Part shown: one piece after another, positions 9,654-18,701 of the stretch
How the letters are laid out: each line of letters starts with the position of its first letter
Numbering within the stretch: position 1 is the first letter of the stretch
Origin: Deinococcales bacterium
Lineage (GTDB): Bacteria > Deinococcota > Deinococci > Deinococcales > JAAFIG01
Assembly (NCBI GenBank): GCA_013298595.1
Contig: JAAFIG010000018.1
Coordinates: forward strand, 18,836-82,835
Length of the DNA: 64,000 bases
Direction: 5' to 3'
Made by a program: the position numbers and the translations under genes
The notes under the pieces: model-generated
What the model was told of the DNA's origin: nothing
What the model saw: only the letters and a program-made list of their open reading frames with translations
Database searches by the model: none

Positions 9654-10781
9654 TTAGATCTCGAGTAGCATCCCTGCAATCAGGGCGCTGCGTGGTGCAA
9701 GGCTTGGAATGTCTATGTACTCAAATTCTTTTTGATGGGCATTTGCGCCAAAAGCACCAAATCCATCTATGGTTGGGGCTAGTTTTGCAGTGAAATTACC
9801 ATCTGAACCACCACCAACTCGAGCTGCGCCTGGGTTGAAACCAAGGGCATTGGCTATTTTCTGGGCTTTCTCGAGCAAGGCAAACGTACCATCGGAGGGT
9901 TCCATCGCTGGGCGGTTAAGTCCATCAAGAATTTCGTACGTTGTTCCCTCAAGTGGCACAATTTTTTTAATGGCTGCATCTATGCGTTCAGCTTCTTCTG
10001 ATGTCCAGACGCGAATATCAACCTCGAGGTACACTTCGTCGGCTACAACATTCATGGCACTGCCACCTTTGATGACATTAGGTCCTAAGGTTGTGCCTTT
10101 ACTAAGGTCTTGGAGTTTAACCACTTCTTGGATGAAATGAGCGGTGCTAACAATGGCATTGCGTCCGTTTTCGGGTTCTGTGCCTTGGTGGGCTGCTCTG
10201 CCACGAATGGTCACGCGGTAGCCTCCAACACCTTTACGTGCCACTTTCAGGTCGCCGTTTAAATGTGGTGGCTCGAGTACCAGCACAGCTTTTGCCCCTT
10301 TAGCAAGTTCTTCGATAAAGGGTCTGCCTGCATGACTGGCAATTTCTTCATCTGGGGTGATTAAGAAATCAATGGTGCAACGAGGGTCTCGACCGGTTTC
10401 AAAAATTGCTCTGATAGCCCAAATAGCTTGGACAATGCCAGCTTTCATGTCGTAAGCACCTGGGGCATAGACTCGATCTCCTTCGACCCGCCAATTGTTT
10501 TGCCAAGTGCCATGTGGATAGACTGTGTCGGCATGAGCCAGCAATACCACGCGCTCACTGGATGTTCCATTGATTTGCACATGCAACACATCGCCTAGCT
10601 CATGATGGTGGCGTTCGACTGTTCCCATCGGCTCGAGTAAATCTTGAATAGCGTCTTGAACCTTGTTAATGGCAGCAGCATCTCGGGATGGTGATTCAAG
10701 ACGTACCAAGGTTTCAATATGGGCGAGCATGGCGGCGGTGTTTTCCCCTAGGAATGTATGAATGGATTGCATGAAGGGCAT
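9654..10781 (-). CDS. M20-family zinc peptidase (glutamate carboxypeptidase-like)
   Basis: A 375-residue M20 metallopeptidase. The metal-site motifs are in order: LLAHADTVYPHGTW (His and Asp, about residue 82), APGAYDMKAGI (bridging Asp, about 113), TPDEEIASHAG (catalytic Glu pair, about 146), and a late His in GANAHQKEFEYI (about 350). An internal dimerisation domain spans about residues 180-290. No signal peptide, so cytoplasmic. Closest to the carboxypeptidase G2/ArgE group; substrate not determinable. Start at 10781 or the ATG three codons later. Confidence 0.88.
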   Translation of the reverse strand: MPFMQSIHTFLGENTAAMLAHIETLVRLESPSRDAAAINKVQDAIQDLLEPMGTVERHHHELGDVLHVQINGTSSERVVLLAHADTVYPHGTWQNNWRVEGDRVYAPGAYDMKAGIVQAIWAIRAIFETGRDPRCTIDFLITPDEEIASHAGRPFIEELAKGAKAVLVLEPPHLNGDLKVARKGVGGYRVTIRGRAAHQGTEPENGRNAIVSTAHFIQEVVKLQDLSKGTTLGPNVIKGGSAMNVVADEVYLEVDIRVWTSEEAERIDAAIKKIVPLEGTTYEILDGLNRPAMEPSDGTFALLEKAQKIANALGFNPGAARVGGGSDGNFTAKLAPTIDGFGAFGANAHQKEFEYIDIPSLAPRSALIAGMLLEI

Positions 10782-10860
10782 TATACGGGCTATCAGTTGT
10801 AGGCTATGAGATTTCTGGGGTGGTCAGCAGCTGACTGGTTTTGTCTTTTATACTGCTGCT

Positions 10861-11958
10861 ATGTTTTCATTGTCTGTTGCAACTAATCTCGAGTTACATC
10901 ATTACGAATTGCATCATGCCGAATTGCTTTTTGATGCTATTCATACCAGTCGGGCTTTTTTACGCCAATTTTTAGATTTTGTGGATGTATGTAGTGTGGT
11001 GACACTCGAGGATTTTATTCGGCGTAGTCGAGAAAAATTTGTTCGAGGTTCAGGCTGCGATTTTGGTATTTGGGTTGGCGATGAACTTGTGGGCAATGTT
11101 GGATTGTTTGATATTAACCAGATACATCGTAAAGCAGAAATTGGCTACTGGATTGCTGAACGCTTCACAAGGCGTGGCATCATGACCCAAGTTGTAACGA
11201 AAATGCTCGATTACGCTTTGGTGGAATTGGGTTTGAATCGAGTGCAGCTTTGTTGTGCCACAAATAACAAAGCCAGTGCGCGAATCGCCGAAAAACTCGG
11301 GTTTACGCTCGAGGGTGTTGCCAGAGAAGATCGGGTTTTACGTGGTCAACGGCTTTCACATCAAATCTGGTCAATACTTGCTAAGGATTGGCAGGGGAGA
11401 GGTACTGCTTATTTCTCGAGAAAAATTGATGACAATCTGGAAATGCGTTTACTCGAAACCCGACATGCAGCTCAGGTTTTTGCATTAGTGGACTCGAACC
11501 GAGATCACTTGCGACAATTTCTGCCTTGGGTAGATAACAACACGCAACTCGAGCATAGCCAGCAATTTATCCTCAGTTGCCTCGAGCAATTCCAGAGCTT
11601 TGATGGGATTAACGCTGGGATTTGGCAGCACAACCAACTAGCAGGATTAATCGGAATGCACTACATCGATTGGCAGCACCGCGATACCGAATTTGGTTAT
11701 TGGCTCGGACAAGAATTCACCCATCAGGGCATCATCACTAAAGCCGCCAAAGCTTTACTCGAGTATCTATTTCTCGAGTTAAATTTAGAACGAGTTGGTA
11801 TTGCCCATGCCACAGAAAATACTGCCTCGAGAAAAGTAATTGAACGTCTTGGTTTCAAACCCGAAAGCTTAACTCGAGATGCTGAGTGGTTATACACACG
11901 GTTTCATGATTGGCAACGCTATGGTTTGTTGCGCCGAGATTGGATGACTTCTTCATAA
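10861..11958 (+). CDS. Tandem GNAT (RimJ/RimL-type) acetyltransferase fusion
   Basis: A 365-residue protein made of two RimJ/RimL-like GNAT domains in one chain (about 1-175 and 183-365). Each half has the acetyl-CoA pattern: AEIGYWIAERFTRRGIMTQ then NNKASARIAEKLGF in the first, and TEFGYWLGQEFTHQGIITK then NTASRKVIERLGF in the second. Single-domain RimL homologues acetylate N-termini of ribosomal proteins or small substrates. The fusion probably arose by tandem duplication. Target unknown. Confidence 0.88.
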   Translation: MFSLSVATNLELHHYELHHAELLFDAIHTSRAFLRQFLDFVDVCSVVTLEDFIRRSREKFVRGSGCDFGIWVGDELVGNVGLFDINQIHRKAEIGYWIAERFTRRGIMTQVVTKMLDYALVELGLNRVQLCCATNNKASARIAEKLGFTLEGVAREDRVLRGQRLSHQIWSILAKDWQGRGTAYFSRKIDDNLEMRLLETRHAAQVFALVDSNRDHLRQFLPWVDNNTQLEHSQQFILSCLEQFQSFDGINAGIWQHNQLAGLIGMHYIDWQHRDTEFGYWLGQEFTHQGIITKAAKALLEYLFLELNLERVGIAHATENTASRKVIERLGFKPESLTRDAEWLYTRFHDWQRYGLLRRDWMTSS

Positions 11959-11959
11959 T

Positions 11960-12325
11960 TTAATTCAACTCGAGAGCATGTTGTTTTAAGTCAGCTAATT
12001 GCACAAACTCGAGGGCTTTGATATTGGTGCTACTCAGTTTGACAGGTGGTGCAACCCCAGCTTCGAGTGCTTGTGCCCAACGCAAAGCGCATAAGCACCA
12101 GCAATCGCCGTGGTTTAAGCCTACAAAGTTGTACTCAGGGCGTGGTGTGCTGAGGTCGTTACCACGCGCTTTACTGAACTCGAGAAATTTTGTGGTCACT
12201 CGAGCGCAAATAACGTGCGAACCACGGTCGGTTTGGTCAGTGCGGCAAAATCCATCACGGAAGTAACCAGTTAAGGGTTTGTTGCAACAAAGCTCAAGTT
12301 CAGTGCCAAGAACATTTTTTGCCAT
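11960..12325 (-). CDS. DUF2237 family protein
   Basis: A 121-residue protein matching the DUF2237 family: NVLGTELELCCNKPLTGYFRDGFC at the N-terminus, then GSHVICARVTTKFLEFSK and NHGDCWCLCALRWAQALEAG. Conserved Cys and His residues suggest metal binding or redox chemistry, but the family has no established function. Its 3' end lies 1 bp from the convergent GNAT gene stop. Confidence 0.88.
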   Translation of the reverse strand: MAKNVLGTELELCCNKPLTGYFRDGFCRTDQTDRGSHVICARVTTKFLEFSKARGNDLSTPRPEYNFVGLNHGDCWCLCALRWAQALEAGVAPPVKLSSTNIKALEFVQLADLKQHALELN

Positions 12326-12344
12326 AGGGTTAGTATAAAGTCTT

Positions 12345-12369
12345 GAGCGAAGATTTGTGGTCTTCGCTC
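12345..12369 (-). terminator. Perfect 9-bp hairpin, possible terminator
   Basis: GAGCGAAGA (12345-12353) and TCTTCGCTC (12361-12369) form a perfect 9-bp stem with a 7-base loop. It lies downstream of the minus-strand lipoprotein cluster and upstream of DUF2237. The following tract on the minus strand is AAGACTTTAT rather than a clean T-run, so termination is plausible but not certain. Confidence 0.45.
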
Positions 12370-12385
12370 GAGTGGTGGGATTTTG

Positions 12386-12540
12386 TTATGGGATGTGTTT
12401 GAAGCGTTCTACAAATGTTCCATCAGAGTTACCAGTACGGACAAGCTAAGTCACAACAGGATTCTTTTCGCAAAATAGCTCATTGGAGACTGGAGAAGCT
12501 TGGGTGAGATTTTTCAGCATTGAGGTCACAAACCACTACT
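12386..12540 (-). pseudogene. Remnant coding segment with an in-frame TAG
   Basis: One minus frame reads FVTSMLKNLTQASPVSNELF, then CEKNPVVT, a TAG stop, then LVRTGNSDGTFVERFKHIP and TAA. The part after the stop looks like the C-terminal end of a secreted beta protein, and it sits directly downstream of a gene of that kind. Most likely the tail of a decayed paralogue. A second reading is ordinary non-coding DNA that stays open by chance. Confidence 0.35.
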
Positions 12541-12552
12541 ATGCCGATGGAT

Positions 12553-13098
12553 TTATTGAACTACCAGTCCAAAAATTTCCACAGCGAATGAACGTTCACC
12601 ACAGCTTGTTGTTACCGTTGTTGAAACTCGAATAGTGTTGAAGCTTGGATTGCCGCCCGAGTTTTCTAAACTGGCCACAGTGCCGAAGGCAACGCCAGAT
12701 GACACAAAAATGCAATATTTCCCAACCGCAGGTTTGGTTACGGTCGTATTCGGATCAGTTTGTGCAAAGACCGTGCCATCGGGTCGAACAGAGATGCGTT
12801 GTGTGCCTTGACCATTTTCATAGATCACCGCAAAGCGATCATCCACTGGCGCGATACTAACTTTCGGTGGCACTGGACGAGCTTTAAGCTCATCCACGGA
12901 AGTTTTTAGAGCGCTCGAGGAGGTCTCGAGCGTATCCACAGATGTTTTGAGTGCCGCAAAATTCGCGTTCATTTTCGATGCTCTGATGACATCACCTGCT
13001 TCAAACAGATTGGGAATGTTGACTGCCAATGCGTAAGCCCCGAGTAACGCGAGGGTTAAACAAGCTCCGAGGGTAAAAGATTTGATTTGGGTTTTCAT
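12553..13098 (-). CDS. Secreted/anchored hypothetical with coiled-coil segment
   Basis: A 181-residue protein. It has an N-terminal signal or anchor (LGACLTLALLGAYALA, about residues 10-26), then IPNLFEAGDVIRASKMNANF, a stretch I associate with exported proteins that precede a heptad region. A short coiled coil follows (about 50-72, repeated LKTSVD), then a C-terminal beta domain with two Cys that could pair. No known function. First of a minus-strand group of small exported proteins. Confidence 0.6.
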   Translation of the reverse strand: MKTQIKSFTLGACLTLALLGAYALAVNIPNLFEAGDVIRASKMNANFAALKTSVDTLETSSSALKTSVDELKARPVPPKVSIAPVDDRFAVIYENGQGTQRISVRPDGTVFAQTDPNTTVTKPAVGKYCIFVSSGVAFGTVASLENSGGNPSFNTIRVSTTVTTSCGERSFAVEIFGLVVQ

Positions 13099-13170
13099 AG
13101 GTGACTCCTAATTATTGAGATTGGTTGATTAGTACAAGGAATTTAAAGTTCACTTTGTCTCGAGTTCGTC

Positions 13171-13713
13171 TTACGGAACCCAGCGAATACTGACATCATC
13201 CAGACAAAATGTTGTATTCAAAGTTTTGTTGTTGAATACCTCGAACTTGAGCGTAATATCTTTTCCGCGTTCGTCACTGAGGTTGCGGGAATAGCTGTCG
13301 TATACATTTCGTGGCTTGCTGGTTTTGATGTTCTCGGTCAACGAACCATCAATGTACACACCGAGTTTATCGCCATCCGACCCACTAGGCTCAAGGCTAT
13401 TGATGCGTACTGCATAACGCAAAGTCGCCGTGCCAGTCGCAGGAATGCGAATGACTTGCTGTAAAAAAGCTCGAGCGTAATTGGCAGTATCAGGCACGCC
13501 AGATAGCGCTGCAGATGCTTGCCCAGATTTGATACAGGTGCTTTGATTACTTGTTGTAGCGATACCCTGATTTTCGTCGAATTTTTCCCAACCTTGCACG
13601 TTGGATTCAAAACCACCGTTTTCAATCAGTTCCTGACCCACGTCTGGGTTTGTGTTACTGGTACAAGCGCCGAGTGATAAGGCTAACGTTATCAACAAGC
13701 CAAGTTTCTTCAT
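13171..13713 (-). CDS. Lipoprotein with carbohydrate-binding-like domain
   Basis: A 180-residue lipoprotein. The signal peptide ends in the lipobox LGAC (Cys about 16). The mature part begins ELIENGGFESNVQGWEKF, the typical opening of a CBM4/9-like jelly-roll domain, and ends FCLDDVSIRWVP, the typical closing strand (LDDVSI). It probably binds a polysaccharide or other surface ligand outside the cell. It shares direction with the small lipoprotein gene upstream and the secreted hypothetical downstream. Confidence 0.7.
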   Translation of the reverse strand: MKKLGLLITLALSLGACTSNTNPDVGQELIENGGFESNVQGWEKFDENQGIATTSNQSTCIKSGQASAALSGVPDTANYARAFLQQVIRIPATGTATLRYAVRINSLEPSGSDGDKLGVYIDGSLTENIKTSKPRNVYDSYSRNLSDERGKDITLKFEVFNNKTLNTTFCLDDVSIRWVP

Positions 13714-13728
13714 TGTGAACCTCTTGTG

Positions 13729-13863
13729 TTACTGAAATGTATTGGTATCGAATGTTGCCGTGTCGAATTTCGCGTCTTTTGCTGGCGGGGGTTTAGTATC
13801 GCCACTGCCGCAAGCGACAAGCACTGTGATTGCTAGAAGTGCTATGCAGAGCCATCGAATCAT
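13729..13863 (-). CDS. Small lipoprotein
   Basis: A 44-residue lipoprotein when started at the ATG at 13863. Signal helix WLCIALLAITVLVAC ends at a lipobox Cys, leaving a mature peptide of about 26 residues that is Asp/Thr/Lys-rich. The frame also extends upstream to 13938, but that part lacks a signal peptide. It sits 15 bp before the CBM-like lipoprotein and is probably in its operon. Confidence 0.5.
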   Translation of the reverse strand: MIRWLCIALLAITVLVACGSGDTKPPPAKDAKFDTATFDTNTFQ

Positions 13864-14021
13864 GGTTGGTTTTGGTGTGTGGTCTAAACCAAAAATTCCT
13901 GTCGTCATGAATACCGTGTGTTTTATAAATGGTTTCATACGTTTTCCTTTCCGAACCTATTGACCAGCTTTAACCAGATGCCTTTGACGCTCAGCCTTTT
14001 GGTTTTCCTCGAGCTTATGCT

Positions 14022-14076
14022 TAGCTTGCAACACCACTGGTCAGATTGCGGTCAGGTTTTGAAGGGGTTTTGCAGC
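14022..14076. repeat. Imperfect direct repeat flanking the zinc-ribbon gene, copy 1
   Basis: Copy 1 of an imperfect direct repeat of about 55 bp; copy 2 is at 14328-14385. The shared core is ACTGGTCAGATTG..GTCAGGTTTTG. Copy 1 contains the 3' end of the zinc-ribbon gene, copy 2 the 3' end of the BTAD regulator. The layout suggests that the zinc-ribbon gene arrived by a duplication of about 300 bp or by insertion between matching ends. Confidence 0.65.
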
Positions 14077-14309
14077 ATTGCGTTAAGTTTTGCTTGTTCA
14101 TTCCGAAACGCATGACCACAAGCCCCACAAAACAACGCGTAAGGGCTGGTGATGCTCGAGCCACATTTTGGGCAGCATTCGAGCATTTTTGTGCCATCGT
14201 TAATACAGTAATGTTCATTCGATTCGCTGGGCACGGCACGGCAGCATTGCAAACACACCCGAAAGGACAAACCTGACAGTTTTTCTGATAAAGGGTTTGT
14301 CCTTTTCAT
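14052..14309 (-). CDS. Small double zinc-ribbon protein
   Basis: An 85-residue protein with Cys clusters suited to zinc ribbons: CLQCC near residue 19, YCINDGTKML near 34, CCPKCGSS near 45 and FCGACGHAF near 60. Such small proteins bind nucleic acid or partner proteins. It lies just downstream of the BTAD regulator gene in the same direction and is bracketed by imperfect direct repeats. Function unknown. Confidence 0.6.
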   Translation of the reverse strand: MKRTNPLSEKLSGLSFRVCLQCCRAVPSESNEHYCINDGTKMLECCPKCGSSITSPYALFCGACGHAFRNEQAKLNAMLQNPFKT

Positions 14310-14327
14310 ACTTGACCCCCATTCAAG

Positions 14328-14385
14328 CTTTACTTTGCATCATGACTGGTCAGATTGTAGTCAGGTTTTGAGGGGGGTATGCAGC
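14328..14385. repeat. Imperfect direct repeat flanking the zinc-ribbon gene, copy 2
   Basis: Copy 2 of the repeat at 14022-14076. It spans the last codons and stop of the BTAD regulator. The two copies differ at scattered positions, so the duplication is not recent. Confidence 0.65.
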
Positions 14386-17300
14386 TTTGAAGTGTTGGGT
14401 TAAAAAATCTTGCCAGTGCTCAGGTAGCGTTTCACCCACCTCGAGCAAATACCCTTTGGCGTTTTCGTACACCCGTTCTAAAGTTTTATAATTTCGGGCA
14501 GCACGCAGCGCGTACAAACTGATCCTTAAAATCTCCAAGTCATAAGGGTTCATGGCAAGCAAAAACCGACTGACTCGACTGGCTTCTCTAACATCTGTCT
14601 CGAGCATTTGAACCATGCGGTTATAAAGCGCTTGCTCGAGCAAATCACGAACATTTTGCGAATTTTCAAATTCGAGATTTGGCAGGTACATGCCCTGCCA
14701 AAGTTGGGTGTCACCGCTTTTCAAGAACTCTTCAACATCGCTGCTGATCTGCCCCAAGGCATAACCATTTTGGGTGGTCTGAATGATTTCTTTGCCAAAA
14801 CTGGTGCGCGTTCCACGAATCAATTCTTTTAAGCTCGAGGCAGCACGGTCTTCATCGTCTTGCGGGTAGAGTGCTTCTAAAAGCTCGAGTTTCTCGAGTT
14901 GGGGTTTGCCAGTCAGTCTCGCCTCGAGCAGCAAAATCAGTAGTTCTTGACGTTTACGACCTCGAATGGGGGTGCTCGAGATTTGGATTTTTCCAAGCGT
15001 GGTCAATCGCAATGCTGGAATAAATTGTATTTCATGAGTTCGTTTAACCAACTCTGGGAAATTGCGGCAGGCAATTTCGGCAAAAAAGTAATTTTCACTG
15101 CTTTGCATTTCGTGCAATAAGGCTCGAGCCTTGTCCCAGTCGTTTGTTATGCAAGAATATTCAAGAGCAAAAGCATCTGCATCAACAATTCTTCCTAAAT
15201 CTCTGATTTTGCTTTCAGCAGTATGTAATGCACTTCGTGCTTCATGGAATTGGTTTAATGAGCGTAAAGCCAAATAGCGTGCATGTTGTGCATAAGATAG
15301 CATGGCAGGGTAATTTATTTTCATTGCCAACGTAAGACTTTGTTCGGCAAGGCGCAAACCTTCAACTGGGTTATTTGCATACGTTTCTGATTTTGATAAA
15401 TGATGCAAACAATTGGCAATCAATCGAGGATTATCTATTTCACGTGCAGTCACCAAGGCAGCTCGAGCATATTTTAGAGCCAAAACTGCCCCATATGGTA
15501 CTTCCCAACCTCGATACAAAAAACTTAGACTAATACAAGCCAGAATCCATTTTGATCGAAAAGATGTTCCACGAAGTTGTTTTTCTGCCTCGAGCAATTC
15601 TTGTTCAGCACTTTGACATTGGTTGAGTTCAATATGGGTTGCTGCTAAAGCAGTTAAGCTTTGTAAACGTTGTGCCTGATTGCCAACGTCGGTAAAAAAT
15701 TTAATGGATTGTTCAAAATATCCTACTGCAATACTCAGTGAACCATGATAATAACTGACTGTGGCAAGTCGGTATAAGACACTGCCCAAACCGTGAAAAT
15801 TTCCGTTGTGCTGATAGATTTCTCGAGCTGCTTGGTAATGTTTTTCAGCTGATTTTCGATCACTGACAAAATCACCCAGAATTCCTTTGGCTAAAAAAAT
15901 ATCGGCTTTTAATGCCTCAGTAGGGTTTTGCTGTAAGGCAAACTCGAGGATCGGTTCAGCGTCCTGAAACCGACTGAGCATTGTCAGGCTTTGCGCGACT
16001 TGATGTAAAAATTTTGGATTTTTACTCGAGCGAAGCTGATCAAACTCGTCCCACTTGGCAATTACCCCAACATAATCTTCGGCATTGTAATGAACCATCA
16101 CCAGATGCTCGAGCCAAGTGGCTTGGGTTTTGATTGACTCTGGCATGTTCTTGAGCAGTTGTTTAGCTGCTTCTAACTTACCAACTCGAGCCAAGACTTC
16201 GGCATGAATGTAAATATCATCTGAGGTTTGTGGCTTAAAGCGTTCAAATAGACTGATGGCTTTGGGTAAATTGTAAAGCCGTACCTCTCTGGCAACTTCT
16301 AAACCAAGTTGTTGTTGTGCGTCTGGTTCGTACCACTCGAGCGCCTGGATTTTCAGATCGTAAGCCAGCGCGAAGTTGTTGGTACTGACGGCTTGGGTGA
16401 TGGCACGTTCAGTCCATTGTCTGCTTTCTAATGCTGTCAGTGCCGCATCTTCAAGAAATGAAACGGCAAGTAAAGGATTGTCCTGCAAAGAATCCAAGGC
16501 TTTTCGTGCAAAATCTTGGCGTTTCTCGAGTGGTACTTTCTGGGCGCTGATCTCGCCAAAGAGCGGGTGGGCAAATTCGTGATTGATCAGAATGCCCCGT
16601 TTAGCCAGTTCTGTTACGGCTTCGTTCAGCACTTCTAGCGAAATTCCAACCACACTTGCCCACAAATCAACATCTATTTCTCTGGGAAGCATGGTTTTGA
16701 CCGCTAGTACATCAATTAAGACTTGGCTCGAGACAGCCTGAGCGAGCATTTGTTCGATTAGTGCTTCAACCGTTGCAGGCATTATCATCATGTCTTGTGC
16801 TGGCATGCGCCAACGCCATTGTTGACTATCGTTCCAAATAAAACCAAGACGAGCTAAATACTTAAAAAATTCAAGCGTAAATAATGGATTTCCAACAGAT
16901 CTGTCATAAATCCAGTCAATTGCCTCGAGTGGAATTGCAGCCCTAGCTTCTTGCTCGAGTAAAATTTTGGTGCTTTCAAAATCAAGTGCCTCGAGTTGAA
17001 GGGCTTCAAATGGTTCGGGTGGTGCATTGCGACTCGTGATTAGCAAAGCCACACCTTTTAAGCGTTTTACGACTTTTGCGAGTGCTACAACCCACTCGAG
17101 TTGATCGGGGCTGGCTTCGTGGATATCCTCTAAATGCAATACAAATGGCGCATTTTCAGAGAGCACTGCAGAAAATGCGCTTGTACCGAGTTCTATTTCT
17201 ATGTATTGGTTATGCTCGATTTTTTCAAGTATTGTTTTTGCCCAATTTGGTAATTTCTTAGGTTTTGGTAAAGCTCGAGCTAAGTTTGGAAGGCTTGTTG

Positions 17301-17460
17301 TGGCATGGAGGCTAAGGTGTTTGTACTGAATTTGTCGCAAAAGATTTTGCGTAGCATAAGTTTTACCAATACCTGCTACGCCCCAAAGCCCAAATGCCAT
17401 ACCCGGACGTTTAATCGGTAACCCTTTAAGACGTTTAACAAACTGATCTATGGGGTTCAT
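14350..17460 (-). CDS. ATPase-TPR-BTAD transcriptional regulator
   Basis: A 1036-residue regulator of the STAND/SARP type. An AAA/NB-ARC-like ATPase lies at the N-terminus, with Walker A GVAGIGKTY (about residues 27-35) and a Walker B-like VLHLEDIHEA (about 107). A long alpha-solenoid of TPR-like repeats spans about 370-780. At the C-terminus is an OmpR/SARP-like winged helix followed by a BTAD domain (about 795-1030, beginning LRLTTLGKIQIS). The DNA-binding part is therefore at the C-terminus, the reverse of classical SARPs. It probably activates transcription when a ligand releases the ATPase switch. Targets unknown. Confidence 0.85.
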   Translation of the reverse strand: MNPIDQFVKRLKGLPIKRPGMAFGLWGVAGIGKTYATQNLLRQIQYKHLSLHATTSLPNLARALPKPKKLPNWAKTILEKIEHNQYIEIELGTSAFSAVLSENAPFVLHLEDIHEASPDQLEWVVALAKVVKRLKGVALLITSRNAPPEPFEALQLEALDFESTKILLEQEARAAIPLEAIDWIYDRSVGNPLFTLEFFKYLARLGFIWNDSQQWRWRMPAQDMMIMPATVEALIEQMLAQAVSSQVLIDVLAVKTMLPREIDVDLWASVVGISLEVLNEAVTELAKRGILINHEFAHPLFGEISAQKVPLEKRQDFARKALDSLQDNPLLAVSFLEDAALTALESRQWTERAITQAVSTNNFALAYDLKIQALEWYEPDAQQQLGLEVAREVRLYNLPKAISLFERFKPQTSDDIYIHAEVLARVGKLEAAKQLLKNMPESIKTQATWLEHLVMVHYNAEDYVGVIAKWDEFDQLRSSKNPKFLHQVAQSLTMLSRFQDAEPILEFALQQNPTEALKADIFLAKGILGDFVSDRKSAEKHYQAAREIYQHNGNFHGLGSVLYRLATVSYYHGSLSIAVGYFEQSIKFFTDVGNQAQRLQSLTALAATHIELNQCQSAEQELLEAEKQLRGTSFRSKWILACISLSFLYRGWEVPYGAVLALKYARAALVTAREIDNPRLIANCLHHLSKSETYANNPVEGLRLAEQSLTLAMKINYPAMLSYAQHARYLALRSLNQFHEARSALHTAESKIRDLGRIVDADAFALEYSCITNDWDKARALLHEMQSSENYFFAEIACRNFPELVKRTHEIQFIPALRLTTLGKIQISSTPIRGRKRQELLILLLEARLTGKPQLEKLELLEALYPQDDEDRAASSLKELIRGTRTSFGKEIIQTTQNGYALGQISSDVEEFLKSGDTQLWQGMYLPNLEFENSQNVRDLLEQALYNRMVQMLETDVREASRVSRFLLAMNPYDLEILRISLYALRAARNYKTLERVYENAKGYLLEVGETLPEHWQDFLTQHFKAAYPPQNLTTI

Positions 17461-17576
17461 AACTTTATTTTAGCAAGATTAAAGTTTTATCGTATCAAAC
17501 AGATAAAACACCTATGTAATTTTACTTTTAATAAACGGTATTTAGTTTCTCAGATCCCAAAAATCAACCTAATACA

Positions 17577-17999
17577 CTATTGTTCAAAAATGAGTAAAGA
17601 AGCATACCCATTGGAATCAGGCATTTCTACGGCTGTAACTTCGATTTTGTTGCCTTTGGTTCTTGGTTCTATAATGACTTCGGCAAGTGAGGACGCTTTA
17701 TCAGTATCTTTTTCCAGAATACGCCCAAAGCTGTCTCGTACAACTAAATCTACGTCACTGAGGATTTCCTCATCGCCAACTGCCTTAATGCGGTATGTTT
17801 TACCAACCTCCAGAGTGACGGTTTGGGCTACTGAGTCACCTTCTTCAACAAATAAATTGACGTAGCCTTGAAGCAGTGTTCCTTCTGTTTCACTGACCAC
17901 TTCGGCAGAAGTGTTAAAAATTGTACCTGCTGTATGTGTTGCAAAGCCAACCGATACCAAACCAAAAGCCAATAATCCCATAATCCACGGTTTTTTCAC
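17577..17999 (-). CDS. Secreted hypothetical protein
   Basis: A 140-residue exported protein with a signal peptide (MKKPWIMGLLAFGLVSVGFA, cleavage about residue 20) and a beta-rich mature part similar to pre-peptidase or Ig-like domains (LEVGKTYRIKAVGDEEILSD, then VDLVVRDSFGR). No catalytic motif and no Cys in the mature part. Monocistronic. Function unknown. Confidence 0.6.
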   Translation of the reverse strand: MKKPWIMGLLAFGLVSVGFATHTAGTIFNTSAEVVSETEGTLLQGYVNLFVEEGDSVAQTVTLEVGKTYRIKAVGDEEILSDVDLVVRDSFGRILEKDTDKASSLAEVIIEPRTKGNKIEVTAVEMPDSNGYASLLIFEQ

Positions 18000-18152
18000 G
18001 ATGTTTCTCCTTGTTGTATTTAACGTATCACACCACTGCGCTATTCGATGAGAAATAGCAATAATTCATGTTTTGAACAGTTAAAAATTCTCGAGTTGTG
18101 CATTTTGTTCAAAGTGGGAACTTTTTTCTAACTCGTATCGTATTGTGATGCA

Positions 18153-18701
18153 ATGGAACGATTTTACATGGTTTTTGCGGATAACTCGCAGCGTGGTCCT
18201 TATTCGGTATCGCAACTCGAGAATTTTCGACGCAATGGTGAATTACCAAAAGATGCTTTGGTTTGGACAGAAGGCATGACCGATTGGCAACCAATTGCCA
18301 CAGTTGTGTCAATGCCCGATTCAACTCGAGCGCCAAATCCACCAGCGCAAAATAAATTATCAATGGTGCCTTCGAGTTCAGATGGCGCACTCGATTCTGA
18401 TTACACATTTTTGTTGATCGCTCATATTCTCATGGGTGTAGCCGTATTAACGGGTGGGCTAACTGGCATTATTGCTGTCATTATGGCATATGTTAAAAAA
18501 CCCGATGTGACTGGCACATATCTCGAGTCGCACACCAAATGGATTGCTGAGACCTTCTGGTGGTCGTTGGCGATTTCAATTATCGGGTTCATCTTGACTT
18601 TTGTACTGATTGGCATTCCTGTGCTTATAGGCGTTTGGATTTGGTCTATTTATCGTGTTGTGCTGGGTGCAATTCGCATCAGTGAACGTCGCGCAATTTG
18701 A
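18153..18701 (+). CDS. GYF_2 domain / DUF4870 membrane protein
   Basis: A 182-residue protein. The N-terminal GYF_2 domain (about residues 4-55: FYMVFADNSQRGPYSVSQLE, and TEGMTDWQPI) is a small domain thought to bind proline-rich peptides. The C-terminal half (about 90-175) has three membrane helices and a short amphipathic segment, as in DUF4870 proteins. It may recruit partners to the membrane. The 3' end overlaps the convergent lycopene cyclase gene by 52 bp. Confidence 0.8.
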   Translation: MERFYMVFADNSQRGPYSVSQLENFRRNGELPKDALVWTEGMTDWQPIATVVSMPDSTRAPNPPAQNKLSMVPSSSDGALDSDYTFLLIAHILMGVAVLTGGLTGIIAVIMAYVKKPDVTGTYLESHTKWIAETFWWSLAISIIGFILTFVLIGIPVLIGVWIWSIYRVVLGAIRISERRAI

